The notes beneath the pieces were generated by a model. That model was not told the DNA's origin, did no database searches, and saw only the letters and a program-made list of their open reading frames with translations. Source: Comamonas sp. BIGb0124 (GTDB lineage: Bacteria > Pseudomonadota > Gammaproteobacteria > Burkholderiales > Burkholderiaceae_C). From it: DNA of 64,000 nucleotides. How positions within the stretch are numbered: position 1 is the first letter of the stretch; the number at the start of each line of letters is the position of its first letter. The stretch lies in NCBI RefSeq assembly GCF_003752175.1, contig NZ_RJVF01000013.1:186001-250000 (forward strand), written 5' to 3'. Positions 43,414 to 52,410 of the stretch are shown piece after piece. Position numbers and translations under genes: made by a program.

Positions 43414-43536
43414 ATGCGCTATGCTTTGATGAGCCTCGCCATCGTTTGGCCTTCGTGCGGTGTATTGTTCTACAGCTTGGTGCGCGCCGCCGGCCGGGTC
43501 AGCAGGCAGGAACCGGAGCGCACGCTGCGCGATTGA
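43414..43536 (+). CDS. Small putative membrane peptide (40 residues)
   Basis: An ATG with a good ribosome site (GGGGA, 8 nt upstream) opens a 40-codon frame. Residues about 4-24 are hydrophobic enough for one membrane helix (LMSLAIVWPSCGVLFYSLV), and the rest is basic and charged. It ends 10 nt before the stop of the convergent GntR gene. No family is recognised. Its base composition at the start is lower in G+C than its neighbours. It may be a real small membrane protein or a chance frame. Confidence 0.4.
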   Translation: MRYALMSLAIVWPSCGVLFYSLVRAAGRVSRQEPERTLRD

Positions 43537-43545
43537 GCACCCCAA

Positions 43546-44253
43546 TCAGGTGACTTTTGCAAGATGCGACAGCACGCCGCTCGCCTCCGCCGCATCTTCG
43601 CTGGCGGGCAAGCTCAGTCGGCTTTCCTTGAGCCGTTGCCAGGTCTCGCCGATATGCGCTTCGACCAAGGCACGGGCCAGTTTCGCATTGCCCCGTTCGA
43701 TCGCGCCGGTAATGCTGACGTGATCATGCAGGCTGCTCTGGAGTTGCTCGGGGGTGTAGTAATAAAACGCGCCGATCACCCGGTGCACCGTCAGCAGACT
43801 TTCCGCGAACTTCATCAGCCTCGGTGAACCCGAGGCCTGGAGAATCGCCCAGTGAAAGTTGCGGTTGCAGGTCTGGATTCCGTCCAGATAGCCGTCCGGC
43901 CGATCTTCGATCAGGCGGCTCATCTCCGCGTTGAGCCCCTGCAGCTTGGCCAGATGCTCGGGCTGCCTGCGCTCAGCGGCCAGACCGGCGGCGTGCGATT
44001 CCACCATGATCCGCAGATCGAACACCTCGTCGTTGTCCTGATCCGCCCACGGCGCCACAAAAACGCCCCGGTTGGGCTCGGCCGAAACCAGTCCATCGTC
44101 GAGCAGGCTCTTGAAGGCGTGCCGCACCGGCGTTCTGCTGACGTTGAGCTCGAGCGCCAGCGCCGCCTCTTTCAACTGGGTACCCGGAAGGAACTCGCCG
44201 AGGATGATGCGACGTCTCAGAATCGAATAAACATCGGAAGTGGATCTCGGCAT
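43546..44253 (-). CDS. GntR-family regulator (FadR subfamily)
   Basis: A 235-residue repressor or activator. The N-terminal winged helix (about 1-70) shows DVYSILRRRIILGEFLPGTQLKE and LNVSRTPVRHAFKSLLDDGLV. The C-terminal FCD-type helical effector domain contains DLRIMVESHAAGLAA. The start at 44253 matches the family length; the same frame stays open to 44370, so a longer form is possible. It lies 94 nt downstream of, and co-oriented with, a Bug receptor and an RraA-like aldolase, so it most likely controls them in response to an organic acid. Confidence 0.9.
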   Translation of the reverse strand: MPRSTSDVYSILRRRIILGEFLPGTQLKEAALALELNVSRTPVRHAFKSLLDDGLVSAEPNRGVFVAPWADQDNDEVFDLRIMVESHAAGLAAERRQPEHLAKLQGLNAEMSRLIEDRPDGYLDGIQTCNRNFHWAILQASGSPRLMKFAESLLTVHRVIGAFYYYTPEQLQSSLHDHVSITGAIERGNAKLARALVEAHIGETWQRLKESRLSLPASEDAAEASGVLSHLAKVT

Positions 44254-44347
44254 ACTGCAGGAGCTGAGCGGTGATGGATCGTGGGCCTGGCTGGGTGCCC
44301 ACGCAGACACCCATTTTCCGACGATTGTAGCGACGGCCGAAGAGGGC

Positions 44348-45340
44348 TTATTGCGCCGAAACACCGGCATCCCGAGCAGCCTTGACCCACTTGTCGACTT
44401 CCGACTTCACGAACTTGTCGAACGCAGCCGGCGACTGGCGCACCGGCGTCGCACCCGATTTCTCGATGTAGTCGATGACGGCAGGATCCTTGAGCGCGAT
44501 TTCCACCGTCTTGTTGAGTTTCTGGATCACGGCATCCGGTGTCCCCGCAGGCGCAAAAAGACCTGTCCAGCTCGTGAACTGCACACCGGGATAACCGGCC
44601 TCGGTCGTCGTCGGCACATCGGGCAGAAGCGGGGAACGTGTTTTTCCCGTCACCGCCAAAGCCGTCAGGCGATTGGCCTTGATGAGCTCTGGAACGCTGG
44701 GCAGCGAGGGCGAGGCGAGCGTCGCCTGGCCGGCAACCACCGCATTCACCGCTTCCACGGGGCTGCGGTACGGCACATGCAGCATGTCGAGCCCTTCCTG
44801 AACGCGCAGAAGCTCGACCGTGAACCGCGATCCGCTGCCATTGCCCGCAGAGGCGTACGACAGCACGCCCGGCTGCTGCCTGGCACGCTCCACCACCTGC
44901 TTGAGCGTCTTCAGTCCCGAATCCGGATGAACCACGAGCGCCAGCGGCGAATCGTTGATCTGCGAGACACCCCGGAAATCCTTGACCGGGTCGTACGGCA
45001 ACTTCTTCTCGGTGCCCGACAGCAATCCATGCGTGCTGACCGAGCCGATGAACAGCGTGTAGCCATCCGGTGCAGCCCGCGCGGCCGACTGTGCACCGAT
45101 GATGCCGCTGGCACCTGCGCGGTTGTCGACCACCACGGTCTGCCCCAAAGTCGTCGACAGCGATGCGCTCACGGCACGGGCCATGATGTCGGCGACAGAG
45201 CCCGGCGACTGAGGCACGATGACGACGATCGAGCGCTGCGGATAGGCCGCTTCGGCCAGCGCCGCGCCGTTGCCCAGAACCAGCGCCGAAGCCATCAGCG
45301 CCAAGGTCTTGAGCGCTGTTCTCTTATTCGAATACTTCAT
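44348..45340 (-). CDS. Bug/TctC-family tripartite tricarboxylate receptor
   Basis: A 330-residue periplasmic binding protein of the type greatly expanded in Burkholderiales. The ATG at 45340 has a strong AGGAGG site 9 nt away and yields a signal peptide ending at ALAEA. Family marks are YPQRSIVVIVPQSPGS, the first ligand loop, VVDNRAGASGIIG, and PYRSPVEAVNAVVAGQ. No TctAB membrane components are nearby, so it is an orphan that may signal or share a transporter. It is 23 nt after the RraA-like gene. Confidence 0.93.
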   Translation of the reverse strand: MKYSNKRTALKTLALMASALVLGNGAALAEAAYPQRSIVVIVPQSPGSVADIMARAVSASLSTTLGQTVVVDNRAGASGIIGAQSAARAAPDGYTLFIGSVSTHGLLSGTEKKLPYDPVKDFRGVSQINDSPLALVVHPDSGLKTLKQVVERARQQPGVLSYASAGNGSGSRFTVELLRVQEGLDMLHVPYRSPVEAVNAVVAGQATLASPSLPSVPELIKANRLTALAVTGKTRSPLLPDVPTTTEAGYPGVQFTSWTGLFAPAGTPDAVIQKLNKTVEIALKDPAVIDYIEKSGATPVRQSPAAFDKFVKSEVDKWVKAARDAGVSAQ

Positions 45341-45363
45341 TTTTCCGGTCCTCCTTTTTGTGC

Positions 45364-46032
45364 TCAAGCCAAGGCTGCGATGCCTTGATCCACCCATCCC
45401 CGTGGCCACGTGCCCGCCGCAATCTGTTCCACCCAGCGCGCCTCGACAGCCACATGGTCGCGGGCCCGGGCCAGAACGGCCGGTGCCTCCGTACGCGGCA
45501 AGACGATCAGGCCGTCCTCGTCGCCCACCACCAGGTCGCCACTCGAAATGGCGACGCCCCCCACCGCAACCGGATAACCGATCTCTCCGGGACCGCTCTT
45601 GAACGGGCCATTGGGCGTGACACCACGCGCATAGACGGGGATCGGCAGCGAAGCCAGACCTGCAAGGTCGCGAACAGCACCGTTGATCACGATGGCGGCC
45701 ACGCCGCGGGTCACCGCATAGCGGCCCATCAACTCACCCAGGATCGCGTTGTCCAGCGCGCCGGCGGCGTCGCAGACGATCACGTCGCCCGGCTTCGCGA
45801 TGTCCAGAGCCTTGTGCAGAAACAGGTTGTCGCCAGGGCGAACACGCACCGTGAACGCCGGTCCGGCGAACGTTTTTGCCGTCCTCGCATAGTTCTGAAA
45901 TCCGCCCGGAAAGCAGTACAGCCGATTCGACACATCCCCGATGACGGCGACCGGCGTTTGCCGGGCCACATCAATCACATCGCCATCGACTTGCTCATAA
46001 ATTGTATTTACACGGTTTCCAATATTCGACAT
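45364..46032 (-). CDS. RraA-like protein / HMG aldolase family
   Basis: A 222-residue protein of the RraA superfamily. The core contains GDVIVCDAAGALDNAILGEL, the RGVAAIVINGAVRDL motif with the catalytic/metal-site Arg-Asp pair, and VVGDEDGLIVLP. Many members are divalent-metal 4-hydroxy-4-methyl-2-oxoglutarate or 4-carboxy-4-hydroxy-2-oxoadipate aldolases and oxaloacetate decarboxylases. Others inhibit RNase E. Placement with a Bug receptor and a FadR-type regulator favours a catabolic aldolase. The start at 46032 has AGGA 9 nt upstream. It is first in a three-gene minus-strand operon and divergent from a LysR gene. Confidence 0.85.
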   Translation of the reverse strand: MSNIGNRVNTIYEQVDGDVIDVARQTPVAVIGDVSNRLYCFPGGFQNYARTAKTFAGPAFTVRVRPGDNLFLHKALDIAKPGDVIVCDAAGALDNAILGELMGRYAVTRGVAAIVINGAVRDLAGLASLPIPVYARGVTPNGPFKSGPGEIGYPVAVGGVAISSGDLVVGDEDGLIVLPRTEAPAVLARARDHVAVEARWVEQIAAGTWPRGWVDQGIAALA

Positions 46033-46117
46033 TTGAAACGATCCTTTAGCGTATTGCCACGTTGAGGTCGCCAACTTTGCATCTAAATTGTTTTTTTCGA
46101 CAGCTCGCTTTATGAGC

Positions 46118-46129
46118 TTGCATATGCAA
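46118..46129. promoter_or_regulatory. Palindromic site TTGCATATGCAA between divergent genes
   Basis: A perfect 12-bp palindrome lies in the 287-bp A+T-rich gap between the RraA-like gene (minus) and a LysR gene (plus). It is a candidate binding site for the LysR or GntR regulator. Runs of T and A nearby (46090-46097 and 46128-46133) suggest promoters on both sides, but none can be fixed. Confidence 0.4.
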
Positions 46130-46319
46130 AAAACATCTTTGCAGCTCCTGCGCAAGCCAGGACAGCGGCGCCCCCCTAAAGGCTCACCGTCCGAGCAGAC
46201 CCGCTCGGTCATCCGTGCAAACCGAAAACAAAAGCGGGGCAGCCGGTGCAAGCGATACAGTCGGTCGAAGCCTGTGGGACACTCGCCGCTCCTCCCCCCA
46301 TTCACAGCCGTCCACTACC

Positions 46320-47270
46320 ATGCCCATTAGCCTCGGCAAGCTTCGCAGTTTTGTCGCCGTCGCCGAAGAATGCCAATTCAGCCGGGCGGCCGAGCGGCTG
46401 GGCATCTCCCAGCCCTCGCTCAGTGCGCAGATCAAGGAGCTCGAGCAGGTGCTCGAAGTCAGCCTGCTCAGCCGCACCACCCGCAGCGTCACGCTGACGG
46501 CCGAGGGCAAGCGGTTTCTCAATCGCGCCCGCCAGATGCTCGCCGACGTCGACATGGCCGTCCTCGAGATGCGGCAGCAATCCCAGCTCGCACGGGGCCG
46601 CATCGTCATCGCCTCCACCCCCTCGGTGTCGGCCGCCATACTGCCGCAGGCCATCAATGTCTTCGCCAGCCGGTTTCCCGAGATCGAGATCCAGCTCAAC
46701 GAAGACAGCTTTGCCATCGTGCAGGATCTCATCGAAAGCGAAGTCGCCGACTTCGGCTTCGGTGCCGCCCCCGAACGGCCCAGCACGCTCGCTTTCCAAC
46801 CCCTCTACCGCGAACGTTTCTATGCCGTGCTGCCGGCCGGACATGTGCTCTCGAAACGCGCGCGCCTCACCCTCAGCGATCTGCTGCAGCACCCGCTGCT
46901 GAGCACGCTGCCCGGCACCAGCATCCGTGCGACCGTCGAACATGCGCTGCGCGACCAGGGCCTCTACCTCAACACCCGCCACATGCTCGCCCGAATCGAA
47001 ACCGTGCTGGGTCTTGTCGAAGCCGGCCAGGGCGTCGCCATCCTGCCCGCGCTGACGCTGCTCACCATCGACCCGAGCCGCTTCGCCGTCCTGCCCATCG
47101 CCGGCGCCCACATTGCACGAGACGTCGGCCTGCTCCAGCGCAAGGGAGGCAGCGCCTCCGCCGCCGCCGACGCCTTTGTGCAGCGCAGCCTCGACGGCAC
47201 GCTGTTCCAGGCCTTGCGGGATCCCGCCAGCACACCGGCCCGCCTCATCGACGGCGTCACCTGGTACTGA
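46320..47270 (+). CDS. LysR-family transcriptional regulator
   Basis: A 316-residue LysR protein. The helix-turn-helix is in FSRAAERLGISQPSLSAQIKELE, with the usual linker TLTAEGKRFLNRARQML and an effector-binding domain (RIVIASTPSVSAAILP). The ATG at 46320 gives the conserved short N-terminus; in-frame upstream codons are not expected to be used. It is divergent from the RraA-like operon and, after a 170-bp A+T-rich promoter region, lies ahead of the ABC/dioxygenase operon on its own strand. Either could be its target. Confidence 0.92.
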   Translation: MPISLGKLRSFVAVAEECQFSRAAERLGISQPSLSAQIKELEQVLEVSLLSRTTRSVTLTAEGKRFLNRARQMLADVDMAVLEMRQQSQLARGRIVIASTPSVSAAILPQAINVFASRFPEIEIQLNEDSFAIVQDLIESEVADFGFGAAPERPSTLAFQPLYRERFYAVLPAGHVLSKRARLTLSDLLQHPLLSTLPGTSIRATVEHALRDQGLYLNTRHMLARIETVLGLVEAGQGVAILPALTLLTIDPSRFAVLPIAGAHIARDVGLLQRKGGSASAAADAFVQRSLDGTLFQALRDPASTPARLIDGVTWY

Positions 47271-47440
47271 GACCGCGTCCGATCGGATCGGATCGGGGTG
47301 CTTTATCTGTTTTTCAATTATTCAAAATAGAAAATAAATTAACTGGATTCATAGGTATAAAACTATATTTGTTGCAACGATAAAGCAGCTTCCACACCCG
47401 GACTCCCGGGCAACGGCGGCGCTGCCCCACTTGCATCAAG
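47271..47440 (+). promoter_or_regulatory. A+T-rich upstream region of the ABC/dioxygenase operon
   Basis: This gap contains a strikingly A+T-rich 100-bp island (from about 47300) in otherwise G+C-rich DNA, preceded by a short GATCG repeat. ATAG-N8-CTAT sits at the centre of the downstream half (47350-47365). It must hold the promoter and regulator sites of the transporter/dioxygenase operon, but no single -35/-10 pair is convincing. Confidence 0.45.
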
Positions 47441-48271
47441 ATGAATCCAAGCACCCTGTCCCCGGACGCGGCTACCCGCGCGCGTCCCGCCCCTTCCCGT
47501 GGGTTCTCCGAAAAATGGAGCCGGCTTCCGGGCTCCGGCTCGCTCTGGAGCGCCTCGGCCATCCTGGCCGCTCTGGTCGTCTGGCAACTCGGCTCGGGGG
47601 TGCTGTTCAACGCCTATTACCTCAGCAATCCGTTTGACATCGGGCGCCAGATCTTGGCGTGGGCTCTCGATGGCTACCTGTGGCACCACCTCGCGGCCAC
47701 GCTGGTCAACACCGTGACCGGTTTTGTGCTCGCCGCCCTCTTCGGCATCGGCGCGGCCCTGCTGCTGGGCTCCCTGCCCTTGCTCGACCGCATCCTCGCC
47801 CCGTTCATCTACGGCCTGTATGCCCTGCCCAAGATCGTCCTGGCCCCGCTGCTGCTGCTGTGGTTCGGCGTCGGTTCCCTGCCGGTGGTCTTCATGGCCT
47901 TCGTCACCGGCTTCTTCATGGTCTTCTTCAACGTCTACAGCGGCGTCCGCCAGACCAGCCAGGCCCTGCTCAATGCGGCCAGCCTCATGGGTGCCGGCCC
48001 ATGGACACTCGCCGTCAAGGTTCGCCTTCCCGCCGCACGGCCCTATGTCGCATTGGGACTGCAGCAAGGACTCGTCTACGCGTTCCACGGCGCCATCGTG
48101 GGCGAAATGACCAGCTCCACCTCGGGACTGGGCTACGCCCTGGTCTACGCCGCATCGGACATGGACGCCAACGGCGTGCTGGCTCTCCTGGCGGTGCTCG
48201 GCGCCATCACCGTGGTGCTGCTGCGCGCCGTCGAACGCGCGCTCAGCGCACCGGCCGGGAGCCGGACATGA
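47441..48271 (+). CDS. ABC permease, SsuC/TauC/NrtB-like family (subunit 1)
   Basis: A 276-residue inner-membrane permease of the class that imports sulfonates, taurine, nitrate, thiamine precursors or aromatic acids. After a 35-residue cytoplasmic tail come six predicted helices; PKIVLAPLLLLWFG is the conserved coupling region, followed by the EMTSSTSGLGY segment in the family's usual place. It begins a six-gene operon and overlaps the ATPase by 4 nt. A second, divergent permease follows the ATPase, so the translocator is a heterodimer. Confidence 0.88.
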   Translation: MNPSTLSPDAATRARPAPSRGFSEKWSRLPGSGSLWSASAILAALVVWQLGSGVLFNAYYLSNPFDIGRQILAWALDGYLWHHLAATLVNTVTGFVLAALFGIGAALLLGSLPLLDRILAPFIYGLYALPKIVLAPLLLLWFGVGSLPVVFMAFVTGFFMVFFNVYSGVRQTSQALLNAASLMGAGPWTLAVKVRLPAARPYVALGLQQGLVYAFHGAIVGEMTSSTSGLGYALVYAASDMDANGVLALLAVLGAITVVLLRAVERALSAPAGSRT

Positions 48272-49065
48272 GCACCGCCGTCACATCCCTGGCCCCCGCT
48301 GCGCCCCTGCTCAACCTGCTGGGCGTGAGCAAGGCCTTCGAAGCCAAAGGCGACACCACGCAGGCGCTCGACGACGTTTCGTTCTCCGTCCAGCGCGGGC
48401 AGTTCGTCTCGCTCATCGGCCCTTCGGGCTGCGGCAAGAGCACCATCCTGAACCTCACCGCCGGCTTGATGGCCGCAGACGAAGGCGAAGTCGCATTCGA
48501 CGGCCGGACCGTCGGCGGACCCAACCGCCGGGTCGGTTACATGACCCAGGACGATGCCCTGTTCGGCTGGCGCAACCTGCTCGACAACGTCGCCCTGCCG
48601 CTCGAAATCCAGCGCATCGCCAAGCCGCAACGGCACGCCCGCGCCGCCGAGATGCTGGCGCGCGTCGGCCTGGCCGGATTCGAACGGCACTATCCCAACC
48701 AGTTGAGCGGCGGCATGCGCAAACGCGTCAGCCTCGCGCGTACGCTGATCTACAGCCCCGAGTTCCTGCTGCTCGACGAACCCCTGGGTGCACTCGATGC
48801 GCAGACCCGTCTGGTCATGCAACTCGAACTGCGCCGGCTGGTCGATGCCTTGGGATTGACCGTGATGCTCGTCACCCACGACCTGCACGAGGCCATCACC
48901 CTGTCCGATCGCATCCTGGTGTTCAGCAAACGCCCGGCGCAGCTGATCCATGAACTGCAAGTGCCCCGCACGGGCGACCAGCCCCCGGCGCAGGATGTGC
49001 AGACCGCTCTCTACGCACAACTGTGGCAGTGGCTCACGCCCGAGCAGGAGCACATCCATGACTGA
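48268..49065 (+). CDS. ABC transporter ATPase, SsuB/TauB-like
   Basis: A 265-residue nucleotide-binding subunit: Walker A GPSGCGKS near residue 52, Q-loop MTQDDALFGWRN, signature LSGGMRKR and Walker B LLLDEPLGALD. The Q-loop Gln followed by DD and the GW pair are typical of the nitrate/sulfonate/taurine importer ATPases. It overlaps the upstream permease by 4 nt and the downstream one by 8 nt, which shows a compact, co-translated unit. Confidence 0.93.
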   Translation: MSTAVTSLAPAAPLLNLLGVSKAFEAKGDTTQALDDVSFSVQRGQFVSLIGPSGCGKSTILNLTAGLMAADEGEVAFDGRTVGGPNRRVGYMTQDDALFGWRNLLDNVALPLEIQRIAKPQRHARAAEMLARVGLAGFERHYPNQLSGGMRKRVSLARTLIYSPEFLLLDEPLGALDAQTRLVMQLELRRLVDALGLTVMLVTHDLHEAITLSDRILVFSKRPAQLIHELQVPRTGDQPPAQDVQTALYAQLWQWLTPEQEHIHD

Positions 49066-49828
49066 ACCCCGCACGCCCCGCCGGGGCGAAATCGCCGTCT
49101 GCCAGCTGATTCTGCTCATCGCCGTGCTGACCGTCTGGGAATGGTCTTCGGGGCGCTACATCGACACCCTGCTGGCCAGCACGCCGTCCGACATCTACGC
49201 GCAAAGCCTGGCCTGGCTCAAGCGCGGCGTGCTGCAGCGCGCCGCGTGGGATACCACCCGCATCGTGGCCATCAGCCTGCTGGCCGGCGGAAGCATCGGC
49301 CTGCTTCTGGGCCTGCTGGCCGGGGCCTCCCGGCGCTGCGAACACATCGTGATGCCCTTCGTGAAGGTGGGATTCGCATTGCCCAAGGTCGCGCTCATTC
49401 CCCTGTTCATCCTCTGGTTCGGCACCGGCGACCTGCAGAAGTTCGTGCTGGCCAGTCTCACCGTCTCGTTCTTTTTCTTCTTTGCCGGCTACGAAGGCAT
49501 GCGCAGCCTGCCGCAGACCATGAACAACGTGCTCCACCTCTACGGCGCAACGCCCTTCCAGCGCCTGCGCCTGCTCTACTTGCCCGCATCGCTCGGCTGG
49601 ACGCTGGCCTCGATACGCATCGCCGTGCCCTATGCCTTTGTCGCCGTCACCAGCGCAGAAATCGTCGCCTCTGCAGGCGGGCTCGGGCTGCTCGCAAAGA
49701 ACAACGCCGCGGCCATGAACACCGCCGGCACCTTCAGCGCCATTGCCTGCGTCACGCTGCTCGGCGCCGCAAGCGGCTCGCTGGTCGGCTGGCTGGCACG
49801 CCGCACCCGCTGGCGTCTTCAGAACTGA
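49058..49828 (+). CDS. ABC permease, SsuC/TauC/NrtB-like family (subunit 2)
   Basis: A 256-residue inner-membrane permease, homologous to but clearly different from the first one. Helix 1 is VCQLILLIAVLTVWEW, and the coupling region is GFALPKVALIPLFILWFG. It ends with a short basic tail after the sixth helix. The start at 49058 lies inside the end of the ATPase gene and has a good AGGAG site 8 nt upstream. With the first permease it makes the transmembrane pair. Confidence 0.9.
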   Translation: MTEPRTPRRGEIAVCQLILLIAVLTVWEWSSGRYIDTLLASTPSDIYAQSLAWLKRGVLQRAAWDTTRIVAISLLAGGSIGLLLGLLAGASRRCEHIVMPFVKVGFALPKVALIPLFILWFGTGDLQKFVLASLTVSFFFFFAGYEGMRSLPQTMNNVLHLYGATPFQRLRLLYLPASLGWTLASIRIAVPYAFVAVTSAEIVASAGGLGLLAKNNAAAMNTAGTFSAIACVTLLGAASGSLVGWLARRTRWRLQN

Positions 49829-49870
49829 GCCTCCGGATTTCTCCTCGACCCCATGAAAAGGACACACACC

Positions 49871-50932
49871 ATGATGAAACTCGTCTCCCGGAACGCGCTT
49901 TCACTGCGCGCTCCCCACGTTGCAGGCTGGCTGGCCACCGCGCTGCTGGCTTTTGCGCCCGCTGCCCATGCCGCCGAACAGATCAAGGTCGTGACCTCGG
50001 TCTCCAACCTGATCTTTGCACCCGTCTACGTGGCCCAGCAGCTCGGCTACTTCAAGCAAGAGGGCCTGGACGTGACCATCGCCGACGGCAACGGCGGCTC
50101 CAACGCCGTGGCCTCGGTGGTCGGCTCCAGTGCGGACATCGGCATCGTCGGCATCAAGAACGCCTCGCAGGCCGTCGTGAAGGGCCAACCGCTCAAGGCC
50201 TTCGCCACCGGCGTGCAGGGCTTTCCGCAAGCCATCGTCGCGCGAACCAATCTCCCCGGCCTGAGCGCGCTCTCCGGCCAGGCCACGCTGACCGACAAGG
50301 GCGCCCTGCTGCGCGCCAAGACCATCGCCGTCACCGACATCGGCGGCTCGACCGGTGAATTCGCGCGCTTCGTGCTGAAGACCGCCCAGGTCGCGGACAA
50401 CGACATCAAGCTGGTGAACATCCCCACCGTCGCGGCCCAACTGGCGGCCCTCAAGGCCGGCCGCATCGATGCCTTCGTCAACTCCTCGCCCGCCATCGAA
50501 CAGGCCACCACCGAAGGCTATGGCGTCAAGCTCGTCGACCCTGCCCTCGACCTCAAGGACCAGACCGATTTCGAATACACCGTGCAGGTCGCCCGCGCGG
50601 ACGTGCTGAACCAGCGCGGCGAAGCCATCGGCAAATACCTCCGCGCCGTGCAGCGTGCCCTCGACCTGATCCACAGCGACAAGGACAAGGCCCGCGACGC
50701 CGTGTTCACCTACTTCGCCGACTCGGCAGAAATCACCCAGGCCTTCCCCAGCGCCATCCGCAACCAGGCCTGGGACAACACCGTGCCCTACCTGCCCCGT
50801 TCGGTGAAGCTCGACGACGCCAAGCTCGCCAAGGCCCGCGAGTTCTTCCAGATCTCGGACAAGGCCACCGACGAACTCTTCATCGATCGCCGCGCCGCCC
50901 AGGCCGTGCCTGCCGCCAAGGCCACACGCTGA
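49871..50932 (+). CDS. ABC substrate-binding protein, SsuA/NMT1-like
   Basis: A 353-residue periplasmic receptor. The ATG at 49871 is favoured by AAGG about 10 nt upstream; an earlier ATG at 49853 is also possible. The signal peptide is cleaved after AAHA. Family marks are IKVVTSVSNLIFAPVYVAQQLGYF, GADIGIVG-like strand SADIGIVGIKN, and TDIGGSTGEFARFVLK. This group carries sulfonates, nitrate-like oxyanions, pyrimidine precursors and aromatic acids. Given the following dioxygenase, an aromatic carboxylate or sulfonate is a reasonable guess. Confidence 0.88.
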   Translation: MMKLVSRNALSLRAPHVAGWLATALLAFAPAAHAAEQIKVVTSVSNLIFAPVYVAQQLGYFKQEGLDVTIADGNGGSNAVASVVGSSADIGIVGIKNASQAVVKGQPLKAFATGVQGFPQAIVARTNLPGLSALSGQATLTDKGALLRAKTIAVTDIGGSTGEFARFVLKTAQVADNDIKLVNIPTVAAQLAALKAGRIDAFVNSSPAIEQATTEGYGVKLVDPALDLKDQTDFEYTVQVARADVLNQRGEAIGKYLRAVQRALDLIHSDKDKARDAVFTYFADSAEITQAFPSAIRNQAWDNTVPYLPRSVKLDDAKLAKAREFFQISDKATDELFIDRRAAQAVPAAKATR

Positions 50933-50967
50933 GTTTTCCGTCCGCCCGCCCGAACAAAGACCCGATC

Positions 50968-52410
50968 ATGCCCTGTACCGCCGCAGAACACGACAGCCCT
51001 CTCACGCACGCCGGCCACGGCGCGGCCGTTGCACAGCCGCTGCACTTCAAGCCTGCAACGCCCTCCGACGACAAGCTCAGAAGCCTGGTCCGTCCCGACC
51101 GCATCCATCGTTCGCTGTATCGGGATCCAGCCATCTTCGAACTCGAAATGGAGCGCCTGTGGAATCGCACCTGGCTGTATGTCGGGCATGAATCGCAGAT
51201 CCCCCAGCCCGGCGATTTCGTGACCCTCGTCCTCGCCGGAAAACCCGTGGTGCTGGTTCGCCATCGCGACGGTGCGGTGCATGTCCTGTTCAACCGCTGC
51301 GGACACCGCGGTGCCGTGGTCTGCAACGAGGATTCGGGCAACACCAAGCTCTTTCGCTGCCTCTATCACGGCTGGGCCTTCGCCACCGACGGCGCGCTCC
51401 AGGGCGTCCCGCTGCGCGCCGGCTACAAGGATTGCCTGGACCTCAAGGACCCCGACCTCGGCATGGTGCAACTGCCCCGTGTCGAGTCCTACCAAGGCTT
51501 CGTCTTTGCCAGCTTCAGCCCAGAGGGCGTGCCACTGAGCGAGTTCCTCGGCCCCATCCGCCGTCACATCGACGATCTCGTCGCCCTCTCGCCGGACGGC
51601 GAACTGCTCGTCACCGGCGGTGTCCATCGCTACGAGTTCCGAGGCAACTGGAAACACCAGCTCGAGAACCTCAACGACCTGTACCACCCCTTCTTCTCGC
51701 ACGCCTCGACCGTGCGCGAAGACGGTCGCCAGTTCAAGCGCCGCAGCGGCGACGAAGAAGGTCCCCAGATCGGCAGCGGCGGAAAAGCCGGCGGTGCCAA
51801 CCCCAGCAAGGCCTTCGACGAAATCCCGCTGCACGCCTTTGCACAGGGTCACAGCTACTGCGGCAGCATGCCGTTTTCAGACAAGCGCTCGGGGGCAGAC
51901 TTCGAACGCTACCGTGCCTTGCTGACCGAACGGCACGGCGAGCAGCGCACGCGCGAGATCCTGCAGCCCGACTGGCACAACGCCATCATCTATCCCAACG
52001 TCGTCATCCAGTCGGCCGCCCAGCACATCCGGGTCATCAACCCCATCTCGGTCGACCGCACCGAGATCCTGGTGTTCCCTGTCCTGCTCAAGGGTGCCCC
52101 CGACAAGATCAATCGCGATGTCGTGCGTTACCTGAACGTCTCGCACTCCGCAGCCTCCCTGATCCAGACCGACGACCTCGAAGCCTTCGAACGCATCCAG
52201 ACCGGCCTCGCCGCCGACGGCTTCGAATGGCTGGTCTACGCCCGCGGCATCGCCCAAGACACCGTGCAGCCAGACGGCAGCACCACCGGTCACCTCGCCA
52301 CCGAGCTGCCCATGCGCAATCAATACCGCGCCTGGCTCGACCATCTGGCCCCGACTTCCGCCGCTGCCACGGCTCCTGCAACGACAACTCCAACCGCCAT
52401 CCAGCCATGA
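50968..52410 (+). CDS. Rieske ring-hydroxylating dioxygenase, alpha subunit
   Basis: A 480-residue catalytic subunit that adds both atoms of oxygen to an aromatic ring. The Rieske [2Fe-2S] site has exact spacing: C111-x-H113-x17-C131-x2-H134. The mononuclear iron ligands are H240 and H245 in NDLYHPFFSHAS, with the bridging Asp just before. It is longer at the N-terminus than average (about 45 residues before the fold). It forms the alpha-beta oxygenase with the next gene, whose start it overlaps by 4 nt. No ferredoxin or reductase gene is in the operon, so electrons must come from proteins encoded elsewhere. The aromatic substrate cannot be read from sequence. Confidence 0.93.
   Translation: MPCTAAEHDSPLTHAGHGAAVAQPLHFKPATPSDDKLRSLVRPDRIHRSLYRDPAIFELEMERLWNRTWLYVGHESQIPQPGDFVTLVLAGKPVVLVRHRDGAVHVLFNRCGHRGAVVCNEDSGNTKLFRCLYHGWAFATDGALQGVPLRAGYKDCLDLKDPDLGMVQLPRVESYQGFVFASFSPEGVPLSEFLGPIRRHIDDLVALSPDGELLVTGGVHRYEFRGNWKHQLENLNDLYHPFFSHASTVREDGRQFKRRSGDEEGPQIGSGGKAGGANPSKAFDEIPLHAFAQGHSYCGSMPFSDKRSGADFERYRALLTERHGEQRTREILQPDWHNAIIYPNVVIQSAAQHIRVINPISVDRTEILVFPVLLKGAPDKINRDVVRYLNVSHSAASLIQTDDLEAFERIQTGLAADGFEWLVYARGIAQDTVQPDGSTTGHLATELPMRNQYRAWLDHLAPTSAAATAPATTTPTAIQP

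Noticed and set aside
44348-45340. Search for TctA/TctB genes beside the Bug receptors
   Set aside because: None was found near this gene or near 57564-58535; both are treated as orphan receptors.
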